64,000 bases of DNA from Asticcacaulis sp. AND118 (GCF_020535245.1 NZ_CP084911.1:322001-386000), one strand, 5' to 3'; positions 46,015 through 56,900 are shown, counted from the stretch's first letter. The notes: generated by a model not told the origin, from the sequence alone. Numbers and translations: made by a program.

Positions 46015-47109
46015 CTACTTCGCCTCCGTCTCTTTCAACAGAGCCGCCAGATCGGCCTTCCAGAACCTGGCCCACGTATGCGTACCGTGGCCGCGTGTCT
46101 CAGGCGAGGAGGGGATCAGGCGGTATTTTACGCTCTTCATCTGCGGCAGGGTGGCTTCGGGGATGCCCAGTTCCGGCGGGTTGATGAAGTCGTCCGCCGA
46201 ATTGATCCACATGGTCGGCGCGGTGATTTTCCCAAGGCCGGGCAGGGGGTTATAGGTGCGCGAGGCGTCGAACTGATAGATGAAGTCGTTGGCGTCGCGC
46301 GAAGCGATGTCCTTTTCAATCCGCTCGCGCACATAGGTTTCGGCGGCTTCGCGGGTGGGGAACTGCGTCTGGAGATATTCCGGCGCGCTGCCGGCCATGA
46401 CCGAGAGCGCCGCCGCCGTGCGCAGGCCCAGCACCGGCTGGGTCGTATAGTTGCCGCCTTGCCAGACCGGGTCGGCGCGAATGGCGTCCATGGCGGCGAT
46501 GCGCCACATGCGGTTGCGCCCGGCGATTTCCACCGGCTGACAGGCCATCGGCATCAGGGCGTCGGCATAGGTGGGATGCGTTTCGGCCCAGACGAAAATG
46601 TGCATGCAGCCCATCGACGTGCCGAAGATCAGCCGCAGATGCTCAAGCCCGAAAGCCTGTTTCAGCATGAGGCGCTGGGCCTCGACCATGTCGTCATAAT
46701 CGTATTTAGGGAAGGCCATGCGCAGGCCGTCCGACGGCTTTGACGACGCGCCATGACCGATGTTATCCGGCAGGATGATGAAATAGCGCGAGGCGTCGAG
46801 CGGCTGACCGGGTCCGTAAAGCTCGTCGGCGAACTGCGGCACAAGGAACTGCGCGCCCGATCCGCCGGTGCCGTGCAGGATCATCACCGCATTGGTGATG
46901 CGGCCCTTGGCATCCCGTTTGGGCGTGCCCAGCGTGCGGTAGTGCATACGCAGGTCTTTCAGCGTCTCGCCGGTTTTGAAGCGGAAATCCGTCAGCACGA
47001 CCTCACCCTGTTTAACGGCGGAGGCATCGAAGGCGAGGGCCAAAGACGGGGCCGGAAGCGTGGCCAAGAGCCAGCCCGCGAGGCCGAGCGACAGGGTTTT
47101 GAACGACAT
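46015..47109 (-). CDS. Secreted alpha/beta hydrolase, homoserine-acetyltransferase-like
   Basis: 364 residues from MSFKTLSLGLAGWLLATLPAPSLALA (signal peptide), with GAGG 6 nt upstream. MetX/HTA-like alpha/beta hydrolase: VMILHGTGGSG, PDNIGHGASSKP, nucleophile elbow GTSMGCMH, Asp in WINSADDFINPPE, and His near the C-terminus (RGHGTHTW). True MetX enzymes are cytoplasmic, so with a signal peptide this is more likely an esterase or peptidase-like hydrolase. Divergent from DUF885-2 across a GTATAC site. Confidence 0.82.
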   Translation of the reverse strand: MSFKTLSLGLAGWLLATLPAPSLALAFDASAVKQGEVVLTDFRFKTGETLKDLRMHYRTLGTPKRDAKGRITNAVMILHGTGGSGAQFLVPQFADELYGPGQPLDASRYFIILPDNIGHGASSKPSDGLRMAFPKYDYDDMVEAQRLMLKQAFGLEHLRLIFGTSMGCMHIFVWAETHPTYADALMPMACQPVEIAGRNRMWRIAAMDAIRADPVWQGGNYTTQPVLGLRTAAALSVMAGSAPEYLQTQFPTREAAETYVRERIEKDIASRDANDFIYQFDASRTYNPLPGLGKITAPTMWINSADDFINPPELGIPEATLPQMKSVKYRLIPSSPETRGHGTHTWARFWKADLAALLKETEAK

Positions 47110-47164
47110 AAAAGGCCTCGTTAAAAAGTTAAGAACCGACGACGGAGTGAGTTGACTTATGCGT

Positions 47165-47180
47165 ATATCGTATACAACAT
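47165..47180. promoter_or_regulatory. GTATAC operator-like site 3 (hydrolase / DUF885-2 operon)
   Basis: ATATC-GTATAC-AACAT, core 47170-47175, in the 113-bp divergent spacer. The left half is identical to site 2. Confidence 0.55.
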
Positions 47181-47222
47181 ACAATTTATCAGGCTGAATT
47201 CAACATCTAAGGGCTGGCTATC

Positions 47223-49019
47223 ATGATGCGTTCTGTACGGGTTTCAACCCTTCTTGCCTTGGGTCTTCTGACCAGCGTCTCCTTCCTGCCGGTCGCGGCG
47301 GCGGCTCAAGCCCCGGCGTCTCCGCCCGCCTATCAGGCCGGTCAGTCGGCCGACGCCAATATGAAGGCGCTGTACGAGGCCGAATGGACCTGGCGTCAGG
47401 CCGAGATGGGTCGTTCGGGGCCGGGACGCGGCATGTCGGGCGCCAAGCTGCCGACCGTGACGCCGGAAACCTATGCGCGTCGTCTGGCCTATTGGGACAA
47501 GGCGCTGGCCGAATACAAGAAAATCCCTCTGGACAAGCTGTCTCACGACGAACACATCAATGCCGAGGTGTGGTTCGCATCGGTTTCGGCTCAGGCCGAC
47601 AATATCCGCTTCAAAACCTACGAAGCGCCGTTCAATTCCGATACCTTCTTCTGGACGCTCAACTCGCGTCAGGGGTTCCGCACGGTCGAGGAATATTCGA
47701 ACTACATCGCGCGCCTGCGCGACATTCCGCGCTATTTCGGCGAGCAGACGGTCAATATGAGGGCCGGCATCAAGCGCGGCTACACGGTTCCCTACGTCTC
47801 GACAGTGGGTCGCGACAAGACGATGGAGCCCTATGCCAAGGCCGATGAGGCCAACCCGCTCTACGACGCCTTCCGCGACATGCCGGAAACCATCCCGACG
47901 GCTGAGCAGGCAAGGCTCAAGGCCGAGGCCCTGACGGTCATCCGCACCGTCGCCGCGCCGGAATACAGCAAACTCCTGACCTTCTTCCGCAGCGAGTATC
48001 AGCCCAAGGCGCGCCGCGACTTCGCTGCCTGGTCGCTGCCCGACGGCAAGGCCTTCTACAAGGCGCGCATCAACGAATTCGTCACGCTGGACATGACGCC
48101 GGAAGAGATCCATCAACTGGGTCTGAAGGAGGTCGCCCGCATCCGAGCCGATATGGAAAAGACCATGACGGATTCGGGCTTCAAGGGCACCTTCCCGGAA
48201 TTCCTCGTCTTCATGCGTACCGATCCGCAATTCTACGCCAAGACGCCGCGCGAACTGCTGTCCTATTCGGCCTATGTGTCGAAAAAGGCCGACGGCAAGC
48301 TGAAGGACTTCTTCGCCGTCCTGCCGCGCTACCGCCACGCCATCCTGCCGGTTCCGGATGCGGTGGCGCCTATCTATACATCGGGCCGCGGCGGGCTGGA
48401 TTCGTGCCTGATGAACACCTACGCGCTGGAATCGCGCCCGCTGTACAACCTGCCGGCCCTGACCTTGCACGAATGTACGCCGGGTCACTCGTATCAGGCG
48501 GCTGCCGCTCTCGAAGCGCCGCCGCGCCCGGACTTCCGCCGCTCGACCGGCTTCTCCGGCTATGGCGAAGGCTGGGGCCTCTACACCGAATGGCTGGGCA
48601 CCAAGATGGGCATCTACGAGACGCCCTATGAGGAGTTCGGCCGTCAGACCTTCGAGATGTGGCGTGCCGCGCGTCTGGCCATCGACACCGGTCTGCACAC
48701 CAAGGGCTGGACCCGTCAGCAGGCCATCGACTACCTGAAGGAAAACACCGCTCTGGCGCAGCTCGACATCGAAAACGAAGTCGACCGCTATATCGCCTGG
48801 CCGGGTCAGGCCCTGGCCTACAAGATCGGCGAGTTGAAGATGCGCGAAATGCGGGCGCTGGCCGAGAGCGAACTGGGCGCGGACTTCGATCAGCGCACCT
48901 TCCACGACACCATTCTCAACATGGGCTCGGTGCCGCTCTCGACCTTCGAGCGCGAAATGCGTGGCTATATCGACGCGGAAAAGACCCGCGTTGCGGCCAA
49001 GAAGACCTCAGGCAAGTAA
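47223..49019 (+). CDS. Secreted DUF885 family metallopeptidase-like protein 2
   Basis: 598 residues; signal peptide MMRSVRVSTLLALGLLTSVSFLPVAAAAQ. Conserved core LHECTPGHSYQ (H416, E417, H422), YGEGWGLYTEWLG, DTGLHTKGWTRQQAIDYL and PGQALAYKIGELKM. It is a clear paralogue of the protein at 35497. First gene of a three-gene operon with an S9 peptidase (15 nt gap) and an Ldh-family reductase. Likely trims proline/hydroxyproline-rich peptides in the periplasm. Confidence 0.88.
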   Translation: MMRSVRVSTLLALGLLTSVSFLPVAAAAQAPASPPAYQAGQSADANMKALYEAEWTWRQAEMGRSGPGRGMSGAKLPTVTPETYARRLAYWDKALAEYKKIPLDKLSHDEHINAEVWFASVSAQADNIRFKTYEAPFNSDTFFWTLNSRQGFRTVEEYSNYIARLRDIPRYFGEQTVNMRAGIKRGYTVPYVSTVGRDKTMEPYAKADEANPLYDAFRDMPETIPTAEQARLKAEALTVIRTVAAPEYSKLLTFFRSEYQPKARRDFAAWSLPDGKAFYKARINEFVTLDMTPEEIHQLGLKEVARIRADMEKTMTDSGFKGTFPEFLVFMRTDPQFYAKTPRELLSYSAYVSKKADGKLKDFFAVLPRYRHAILPVPDAVAPIYTSGRGGLDSCLMNTYALESRPLYNLPALTLHECTPGHSYQAAAALEAPPRPDFRRSTGFSGYGEGWGLYTEWLGTKMGIYETPYEEFGRQTFEMWRAARLAIDTGLHTKGWTRQQAIDYLKENTALAQLDIENEVDRYIAWPGQALAYKIGELKMREMRALAESELGADFDQRTFHDTILNMGSVPLSTFEREMRGYIDAEKTRVAAKKTSGK

Positions 49020-49034
49020 GCGGGAGCGGGGACG

Positions 49035-51374
49035 ATGAAGAACGGGGTGAAGGCAGTTCTGGCTGCCACGATGCTGCTTGCCCAGCCGGTATGGGTTCTG
49101 CCTGCACTGGCGGCGCCGGAAGTGGCCGATTATGAAAAGGCCATTGGTCTGCGCGATGCGTGGTCCGGCCTGACGCGCGATATTGCCGAGCCGGCGCAAT
49201 GGATCGAAGGTACGCAAACCTTCGTCTACCGCAAGTCGGTCGAAGGGGGTTTTCAGTTCATTCTGATGGACGCGACGACGGGGCAGAAGCGCGTAGCCTT
49301 CGATCATGACCGGCTGGCGGCGGCGTTCAATGCGGCGGTGGGGACGAACTTCACCGGCCTGACCCTGCCGTTTACCGCGCCCTTCTCCACGACGAATTTC
49401 AGCGACGGCGGCCGCAAGCTGTCGATCCGCTGGGATGAAGCCATGTGGAACTGCGATCTTGTCGCCTATAAGTGCGAAAAGGCCGTGCGCAACCGTCAGG
49501 GCCGCGGCTTCTCAGGCGTGGTGCGTGACCTGAAGACGCCTGCCGATAATACGCCCAAACTCTCGCCGGACGGCAAGTGGCTGGCCTTCGTCGATAATTT
49601 CAACGTCGCCATCAAGCCCAAGGCGGGCGGCGAGACGATCCGCCTGTCCACCGATGGCTCCGAAGGCCTGTTCTACGACCCGGAATCGATCCAGTGGTCG
49701 CCGGATTCCCAGAAGATCGTGGTGCTGCGCGTTCAGCCGGGCTTCCGCCGCGAAGTGGTGCGGGTGATCTCTTCACCGAAGGATCAGGTCCAGCCCAAGA
49801 TCGATATCCAGCTTTACCCGAAGCCCGGTGACGCCATCGACATCGACCGTCCTGTCCTGTTCGACGTGACGACGAAAAAGCAGACGCATATCCCGTACGA
49901 TCTGTTCTCCAACCCGCTGCGTCTGCGCGATCTGACGTGGCGCAAGGACAGCAAGGGTCTGCGTTTCGAGTACGATCAGCGCGGCCATCAGGTCTATCGC
50001 CTGATCGAGGCCGATGCCGCGACCGGCAAGACCCGCGTGGTTGCCGAAGATACGTCGGACACCTTCATCAACGCCTATGGCCGCCGCTACAGCTACGATG
50101 TCGGCGGAGAAGGCCGTGAACTGATCTGGATGTCCGAACGCGACGGCTGGAACCATCTCTATCTGTACGATGCGACGACCGGCAAGGTGAAGACCCAGAT
50201 CACCAAAGGCGAGTTCGTGGTGCGTCAGGTGCTCAAGGTCGATGAGAAGAAGCGTCAGATCTATTTCGCCGCCAACGGTATGCGCAAGGGCGAAGACCCG
50301 TACTTCCAGCACTTCTACCGCATCGATTTCGACGGCAAGAACCTGACGCCGCTGACATCGGCTCCGGCCTTCCACGACGTGGCCTTCTCTTCGGATATGC
50401 AGTTCTACACCGATACCTATTCGCGCGTGGACATGCCGAACGTGATGGAACTGCGTCGTGTGTCGGACAACAGCCTCGTCTCGACGGTCGAAAAAGGCGA
50501 CATTTCGCGCCTGACCGCCGCCGGTTTCAAGCCGCCGGAAGTCTTCACGGCCAAGGGCCGCGACGGCAAGACCGACATCTGGGGCGTCATCGTGCGCCCT
50601 ACCCATTTCGATCCGAACAAGAAGTATCCGGTCATCGAAAACATCTATGCCGGGCCGCATTCGTCCTTCGTGCCCAAGACCTTCTGGCCCTTCGGCCCGC
50701 ACTCCAGCGGCGACAAGGTGATCGGTATGCAGGCGCTGGCCGATATGGGCTTTATCGTCGTGCAGATCGACGGCATGGGGACGCAGAACCGTTCCAAGGC
50801 CTTCCATGACGTCGCCTGGAAGAACCTGCAGGATGCCGGTTTCCCCGACCGCATCGCGTGGCACAAGGCGGCGGCCGCCAGGTACGGTTCTTACGACATC
50901 AGCCGCGTCGGCATCTATGGCGGCTCCGCCGGCGGTCAGAACACGCTGAGCGCGCTGGAAGAATTCCCGGACTTCTACAAGGCCGGCGTCGCCTATGCCG
51001 GTTGTTTCGACAACCGCATGGACAAGATCGGCTGGAATGAGGCGTGGATGGGCTGGCCTCTGGACGAGAGCTATTCGCGCTCCTCCGGCGTCGATAATGC
51101 TTATAAGCTCAAGGGCCACGTCATGCTGGTGGTGGGCGAACTCGACATGAATGTCGATCCGGCCTCGACCCTGCAGGTGGTCAATGCCCTGATCAAGTCG
51201 CGCAAGGATTTCGACCTGATCGTCGCGCCGAACGACGGTCACGGGGCCTTGCGCACCACGGGCGACGTCAATTACGGACTGCGCCGCCAGTACGACTTCT
51301 TCATCCGCCATTTGCAGGGCGAAGCGACGCCGCAATGGAATGCGCAAGCCGATACCCTGCCGAAAATGAAGTGA
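49035..51374 (+). CDS. Secreted S9 prolyl (dipeptidyl/oligo) peptidase
   Basis: 779 residues; signal MKNGVKAVLAATMLLAQPVWVLPALAAP. An N-terminal beta-propeller of the DPP-IV type (about 30-520, LSPDGKWLAFVDNFNVAI, ESIQWSPDSQKIVVLRVQPG) precedes an alpha/beta hydrolase domain. Catalytic triad: S631 (IYGGSAGGQ), D704 (VGELDMNVDP), H736 (NDGHGAL). The family cleaves after proline, fitting degradation of Pro/Hyp-rich peptides. The next gene follows after 19 nt. Confidence 0.92.
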   Translation: MKNGVKAVLAATMLLAQPVWVLPALAAPEVADYEKAIGLRDAWSGLTRDIAEPAQWIEGTQTFVYRKSVEGGFQFILMDATTGQKRVAFDHDRLAAAFNAAVGTNFTGLTLPFTAPFSTTNFSDGGRKLSIRWDEAMWNCDLVAYKCEKAVRNRQGRGFSGVVRDLKTPADNTPKLSPDGKWLAFVDNFNVAIKPKAGGETIRLSTDGSEGLFYDPESIQWSPDSQKIVVLRVQPGFRREVVRVISSPKDQVQPKIDIQLYPKPGDAIDIDRPVLFDVTTKKQTHIPYDLFSNPLRLRDLTWRKDSKGLRFEYDQRGHQVYRLIEADAATGKTRVVAEDTSDTFINAYGRRYSYDVGGEGRELIWMSERDGWNHLYLYDATTGKVKTQITKGEFVVRQVLKVDEKKRQIYFAANGMRKGEDPYFQHFYRIDFDGKNLTPLTSAPAFHDVAFSSDMQFYTDTYSRVDMPNVMELRRVSDNSLVSTVEKGDISRLTAAGFKPPEVFTAKGRDGKTDIWGVIVRPTHFDPNKKYPVIENIYAGPHSSFVPKTFWPFGPHSSGDKVIGMQALADMGFIVVQIDGMGTQNRSKAFHDVAWKNLQDAGFPDRIAWHKAAAARYGSYDISRVGIYGGSAGGQNTLSALEEFPDFYKAGVAYAGCFDNRMDKIGWNEAWMGWPLDESYSRSSGVDNAYKLKGHVMLVVGELDMNVDPASTLQVVNALIKSRKDFDLIVAPNDGHGALRTTGDVNYGLRRQYDFFIRHLQGEATPQWNAQADTLPKMK

Positions 51375-51393
51375 CTATCAGAGACCTGACTGA

Positions 51394-52407
51394 ATGACCG
51401 ACACCGTTACCCTGACGCTCGACGAGGCACAGGCGCTCAGCCTGCGTACCCTGACCGGCAATGGTTTTTCCGAAGCCCATGCGCAGGCGATCACCGCCAC
51501 CATCATGGCCGGTCAGCGCGACGAGTGCCATTCGCACGGCCTGTATCGTTTGCTGGTCTGCGTGGCGACGCGCAAGGCGGGCAAGGTCTCGAACGCCGAG
51601 CCGGTGATCACCGACGCGGCGCCGGGTCTGGTACGGGCCGATGCGCAGGGGGCCTATTCCTTGCTGGCGCTGGAACGCGGTCTGCCGCTTCTGGCGCAAA
51701 AGGCGCGGGCGCAGGGGATTGCGGCTCTGGCCATCAATCACTGCTACCACTTCTCAGCCCTGTGGCCGGAAGTCGAGGCCATCGCGGCGGAGGGGCTGGT
51801 GGCTTTGGCCCTGACCCCCAGCCATGCGTGGGTCGCGCCCTACGGCGGGACCAAGGGCGTGTTCGGCACCAATCCGCTGGCCTTTGCCTGGCCGCGACCC
51901 GACAATAATCCGTTCGTCTTCGATTTTGCCACCAGTGCGGCGGCGCGTGGCGAGATCGAACTGCACCGCCGCGCGGGCAAGCCCATCCCCGAAGGCTGGG
52001 CCGTCGATGCGGAGGGCAATCCCACCACCGACGCCGAGGCCGGCATGGCCGGGGCCATGCTGACCTTCGGCGGCCACAAGGGGTCGGCGCTGTCGGCGAT
52101 GATCGAGCTGATGGCGGGACCGCTGATCGGCGATTTCCTCAGCCTTGAATCCTATGTCTATGACGCCGGGCAGGGGGCGACGCCCTATCACGGGGAACTG
52201 CTGCTGGCGATCAATCCGGAAACCTTCATGGGCGGTAATGTCGCGCACCATGCCGGTCGGGCTGAGGCTTTGTTCGACGCCATAGTGGGGCAGGGCGCGC
52301 GCCTGCCGTCTCAGCGCCGCTACGAGGCCCGCGCGCGTAGTCTGGCTTCGGGTACGGTCAGTATCCCGGCCAGGCTGCATCAGGATATTCTGGCGCTTAC
52401 GCCTTAG
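51394..52407 (+). CDS. Ldh/malate-dehydrogenase-like family oxidoreductase
   Basis: 337 residues of the NAD(P)H-dependent Ldh_2 family. Segments: GQRDECHSHGLYRLLVCVATRKAG, AINHCYHFSALWPEVEAIAAEGLVALALTPSHAWVAPYGG, FGTNPLAFAWPR and GHKGSALSAMIELMAG. Members include Delta1-pyrroline/piperideine-2-carboxylate reductase, which makes L-proline from Delta1-pyrroline-2-carboxylate. In this context that activity is plausible, but malate, ureidoglycolate or other 2-keto acids cannot be excluded. Third gene of the DUF885-2 operon. Confidence 0.85.
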   Translation: MTDTVTLTLDEAQALSLRTLTGNGFSEAHAQAITATIMAGQRDECHSHGLYRLLVCVATRKAGKVSNAEPVITDAAPGLVRADAQGAYSLLALERGLPLLAQKARAQGIAALAINHCYHFSALWPEVEAIAAEGLVALALTPSHAWVAPYGGTKGVFGTNPLAFAWPRPDNNPFVFDFATSAAARGEIELHRRAGKPIPEGWAVDAEGNPTTDAEAGMAGAMLTFGGHKGSALSAMIELMAGPLIGDFLSLESYVYDAGQGATPYHGELLLAINPETFMGGNVAHHAGRAEALFDAIVGQGARLPSQRRYEARARSLASGTVSIPARLHQDILALTP

Positions 52408-52427
52408 AATTTAAGATTTAAGACTCT

Positions 52428-52682
52428 CCACAGATGGCCACAGATAGATGCCCGCATATGCGGGCATCACACAGATGGTTTGGTGAGTGTTACTGATCTT
52501 TAGAGCGGAATGATTTCTGATGGAATCATTCCGCTCAAGCCGCCATTGCGGCGGCGGCCAAGGTGGCGGAGCTACCGCCCGGCGAGGGCGTAAACAAAAT
52601 CTAGATCACTATGTTTCCATAAGAAAACATAGTGATCTAGCCGCCGAAGCCGGCATCTGTGTAAATCTGGGGCCATCTGTGG
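52428..52682. repeat. CACAGATG-bounded repeat, copy C, interrupted
   Basis: Starts CCACAGATGGCCACAGATAG and ends GGCCATCTGTGG, followed by AGAATCTT as in copies A/B (AGATTCTT, AGACTCTT). At 255 bp it is about 130 bp longer than copies A/B. The extra length corresponds to the TA-bounded palindromic insert at 52501-52639. Its first internal hairpin (TGCCCGCA/TGCGGGCA) differs in sequence but not in position. Confidence 0.65.
52501..52639. mobile_element. TA-bounded palindromic insert nested in repeat copy C
   Basis: The left end TAGAGCGGAATGATTTCTGA forms a hairpin with AATCATTCCGCTC, built like the left hairpin of the elements at 9273 and 21714. The right end is a perfect 16-bp stem CTAGATCACTATGTTT / AAACATAGTGATCTAG with a short loop (about 52600-52640). 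It is flanked by TA at 52501 and 52638. Related in architecture, not in overall sequence, to the other TA elements. Confidence 0.55.
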
Positions 52683-52700
52683 AGAATCTTTCGAAGGGCG

Positions 52701-53720
52701 TTACCCCTCCAGCGCCTTCAGAATCTGGCGCTTCAGCCGTCGGCGTGTGGCCGCATCCAGTGGTCCATAAAGCCCTTTGTCCCGCGGGCTGAGGTGCGCC
52801 ACCGGGTCGCCATTCTCACCGAAGACATAGTGCGCGAACAGATTGCGCCACACGGCGCGTTCGTGCTCAGGCAGGTCGCGTATGGCGAGGATCGCGTGCA
52901 GGAAGGCGTCGGACGGCGGCGTATCCGCCTGCGCCGCCGCATCCCACCAGTAGTTGACCAGCACGTTGAACGGCGACAGCGAACGCACCTGATGCCACCA
53001 GCCGTAGGGTATGTATATAGCGTCGCCCGGCTCCAGCTCGACATCGATACGCGCCGCCTGCGCTTCGGCAAAATGCGGGTAGCGGTCAAGATCGGGTTTA
53101 TCGATATCGACCATGCTGACCGGAACGCCGCCGATGGTGCGCTCGTACGGTCCCGGATAGAGGTTCGGCAACTGCTCCGGCGGGAAGAGGCTGAAGCGCC
53201 GTCGTCCGGCCACCACGCAGGCGATATTGTCGTTCAGATCGTAATGGGTGCGCGTCACCACCGCATTGCCGACCCAGATACGCGGCGCGACGTCGGGCAG
53301 GAGGTCGAGGCGATTCTCCCCGCCGAAACCCGGCATCTGACGCGCGATGGGGGTGGATTGCAGGCTGATCGCCATGGGCTCGGTCTTGCCGCGTTCGGCT
53401 AATAGCCGCTCGATCACTTCCGGCAGTGTGGCCGGGCCGTGGCTGAAATTGGTAAGGTGGGTGTCGAAGCCGTAAAAGAAGCTGCCCCTGGCCTGCGGCG
53501 GCGCGACATAGACGCCGGCGGGTTCGCCCGAATCGTGACCGAGGAGGTAGTCGCAAAGCGCTTCATCAGACCGCATCCCCTTGGCCACAGAGGGCCAGTC
53601 TCCGATCGCGCCCCTTAAAAGCGCGGGTCTGCGCGCCGGACGGATAACCGTCTCAAACAGCTCGCGATCCGGGCGATCGTAAGCCGGAACGGCACTTGAG
53701 ACACGGGGATCGGTAGGCAT
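52701..53720 (-). CDS. Cupin_8/JmjC-like Fe(II)/2OG hydroxylase, divergent from TBDR 3
   Basis: 339 residues. Ligand candidates H159-Y-D161 (TRTHYDLNDNIACVVAGRRRFSLFPPEQL) and H243 (IYIPYGWWHQVRSLSPFNVLVNYWW). The core is nearly identical to the cupin at 9379. Cytoplasmic by lack of a signal peptide. It shares a divergent promoter region with the third TBDR and a GTATAC-like site. Substrate unknown. Confidence 0.84.
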   Translation of the reverse strand: MPTDPRVSSAVPAYDRPDRELFETVIRPARRPALLRGAIGDWPSVAKGMRSDEALCDYLLGHDSGEPAGVYVAPPQARGSFFYGFDTHLTNFSHGPATLPEVIERLLAERGKTEPMAISLQSTPIARQMPGFGGENRLDLLPDVAPRIWVGNAVVTRTHYDLNDNIACVVAGRRRFSLFPPEQLPNLYPGPYERTIGGVPVSMVDIDKPDLDRYPHFAEAQAARIDVELEPGDAIYIPYGWWHQVRSLSPFNVLVNYWWDAAAQADTPPSDAFLHAILAIRDLPEHERAVWRNLFAHYVFGENGDPVAHLSPRDKGLYGPLDAATRRRLKRQILKALEG

Positions 53721-53777
53721 GGCAGGCGGCTCCGGGACGGTATGGGGTTAAAGAATGGCAAAAAAGCCGCACTCGGC

Positions 53778-53793
53778 ACATCGTATACTTTAT
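53778..53793. promoter_or_regulatory. GTATAC operator-like site 4 (cupin / TBDR 3)
   Basis: ACATC-GTATAC-TTTAT, core 53783-53788. A second partial site, AATC-GTATAA-TTTAT, lies 22 bp further (core 53805-53810, same phase of two helical turns). Tandem sites could give cooperative binding. Confidence 0.5.
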
Positions 53794-53920
53794 CGAGCCA
53801 AATCGTATAATTTATAATTGACGAGCCTTCGTAACGGTGTTTAGCTCAGATTGTGTCAGAAATGTTTCCGGAATGCGTCTGTTCATTCAGTCCGACCGGG
53901 CGACTAAAGGGGATCGAGAT

Positions 53921-56900
53921 ATGAAGCGTACAACGCGGTCGTTAATCATGAGTAGTGTGGCGGCCTCCGCCATTTTCACCGGCTGGATGGCTGCGCCTGC
54001 CATGGCGCAGGAAGCCGGCGCCAGCGAAGTCATCGAAGAGGTGGTCGTCACCGGCACCCGTATTCGCCGTCCTAACCTGAAGAGCGCCTCGCCGATCACC
54101 ACGGTCGATGCCAAGGAAGTGGAATTCCAGGGTTCGGTCGCCGTCGACTCCTTTCTCGCCAAATTGCCGCAGATCGAAGCCGCCGCTAACGAAAACGGCT
54201 CGAACGGCTCCAGCGGCCGCGCCACGGTCAACCTGCGCAGCCTCGGGGGCGGCCGCAGCCTGGTTCTGATTGACGGTCAGCGTTTCCTCCCGACGCAGGC
54301 CATGGATCTCAACTTCATCCCGACCGCCCTTGTCGAGCGCACCGACGTCCTGACGGGCGGCGCGTCCTCGGTTTACGGTTCGGACGCCATGTCGGGCGTC
54401 GTCAACTTCATCCTGCTGAAGAATCTCGACGGCGTGCGCATGAACGCGCAATACAGCATCTATAACCACAAGAACGACGAAGGCTATCTGCGCAAGATCC
54501 AGTCGGACAAGAAGTACAAGCTGGCGCCGGACAATGTCTGGACCGGCCGCAAGTTCGATTTCAACGTCGCTGCCGGTGCCAACTTCGAAGACGGCAAAGG
54601 TAATGTCGCCGGTTACTTCGGTTATCGCAAGATGGATCCGGTCCGTCAGGACCAGTACGACTATTCGAACTGCGCCATCAACTACCCGCCGGCCTCGGTC
54701 GCGCCGGCCGGTACGGCCTATGTCTGCGGCGGTTCGGCCACCCACGCCTACGGCTCGTTCCGTCCGCTGACCTACACGCCCACCGGCGGCACCGCCGTCA
54801 ACACCAACGCGACCGGCGTGCAGTACGCCAATGCGATGGACGGCTCCAAGACCTGGGTCACGGACGGCCCGGACTTCTACTACAACTATACGCCGGACAA
54901 CTATATCCAGCGTGACAGCGAGCGCTACACCGCCGGCGCCTTCTTCAACTACGACGTCAATGAGAAGATCGAGGCCTATGGCTCGTTCATGTTCATGGAC
55001 GACGTATCGGTCTCGCAGGTCGCCCCGTCGGGCATCTGGACCGGTCGCGCCTTCACCGTGAACTGCGATAACCCCTTCCTGAGCACGCAACAGCGCGGTC
55101 TGCTGTGTAACGGCAACACGACCGGCAATGCCTCGACCTGGGTGGCCCTGCGCGGCGTCGGCGGCGAAGGCCGTCGCAACGACATGCGTCATACCTATTA
55201 CCGCGCCAGTCTCGGTTTCCGCGGGACCCTCAATGACGCCTTCAGCTATGACGTGAACTACAGCTACGTCACGGCGCGCGAGCGTACAAACTACCAGAAC
55301 GACATCAATCAGAACAAGGCGGCCCAGGCGCTTCAGGCGGTCACCGTGGGCGGTCAGGTCGTCTGTAAGGACACTTCGGGCGGGTGTAAGCCGATCGACG
55401 TCTTCAGCGCCAAGGGCCCGTCGAGAGAAGGTTATAACTTCATCTACTCGCCGACCTTCACCGCCAACGATCAGGACATGAAGGTCCTGTCGGGCTTCGT
55501 CAGCGGCGATCTGGGTCAGTATGGCGTCACCTCGCCCTGGGCTTCTGATGGTCTGCAGGTCGTTCTGGGCGCCGAACATCGCGAAGAAACCACGGCCACC
55601 AAGTTCGACCAGGTTCAGATCGACGCTGGTTCGATCAATTCGGACGGCGTGATCACCACGGACGAAATCTTCACTGAAATCGAAGCGCCGCTCATTCAGG
55701 ACAAGCCCTTCGTCTACTCTCTGTCGTTGGCCCTGGGCTACCGCACCTCGACCATCAAGGTGTCGAACAGCACCAACCCGGAACGCGAGAAGGAAGCGGA
55801 CACCTACAAGTACGAACTCAAGTATCAGCCGATCCCGGATGTGCTGCTCCGCGCTTCGTACAATAAGGCGATGCGCGCTCCGAACGCCGGCGAACTGTTT
55901 GCGGCCCAGTCTTACGGCAATATCGCAGCCACCGACCCCTGTTCGCAGAATGGTATCGCCCAAAGCGGCGCTACGCTTGAGCAGTGCCTGCGTACCGGCG
56001 CCACCACGGCTCAGTACAACGCCAAGACCATCCCGGACTGCCCCGCCACCTTCTGTACGCGTCAGGGCGGCGGCAACCCGAACCTGAACCCGGAAACCGG
56101 CAAGACCACCACCTATGGCGTCGTCTTCACCCCGCGCTTCGTGCCGGGCCTGTCGGTCAGCCTCGACTACTTCAAGGTGCGTATCGAAGACTATATCGGC
56201 ACGATCAGCCCGACCGTCGCCCTGTCCCAGTGCGTGCAGACCGGCAACCCCGTGTTCTGCGGTCTGATCCATCGCGACCCGCTGACCGGCGCCATCTTCG
56301 GTCCGGGCGCGGACGGCGGCTACATCGTCGGCACTAACGTCAACACCGGCTATCTGGAAACCAAGGGCTGGGACGTCAATGCCGCCTACACGCTGCAAAC
56401 CGAAGACGTATTCCAAAAGGACTATGGTTCGGTCAACTTCAGCCTGACCGGCACGCTGCTCAAGTCGCTGGAAACCGAAGCCATCCCGAATGGCGGTTCC
56501 TACGATTGTAAGGGCCTGTTCGGTCCGGTCTGCGGCCAGCCGGCTCCGGAATGGCGCCACAGCCTGCGCACCACCTGGCAGACCAACTGGGGCGATACCT
56601 TCTATCTCCCGGCGGCCGTATCGATCAACTGGCGCTATATGGGCGTGGTCAAGCTGGCGTCCAACACCGGCAAGCCGTTCCTGACGGGCACCAAGTCGAC
56701 CATCGACGCCAAGATCCCGGAATACAGCTATGTCGACATCGCGGCGACGTTCAACGTCACCAAGGGCGTCGTGGCTCGTGTCGGCATCAACAACCTCTTC
56801 GACAAGACGCCGCCGTACATGAACGACGCGCTTCTGACCGAATTCGGCAACGGCAACACCTATCCGGGCGTCTACGACCCGCTGGGCCGCATGTTGTTCG

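Noticed and set aside
53942-56560. 872-codon antisense frame over TBDR 3
   Set aside because: No recognisable domain and exact overlap with a clear TonB-dependent receptor.
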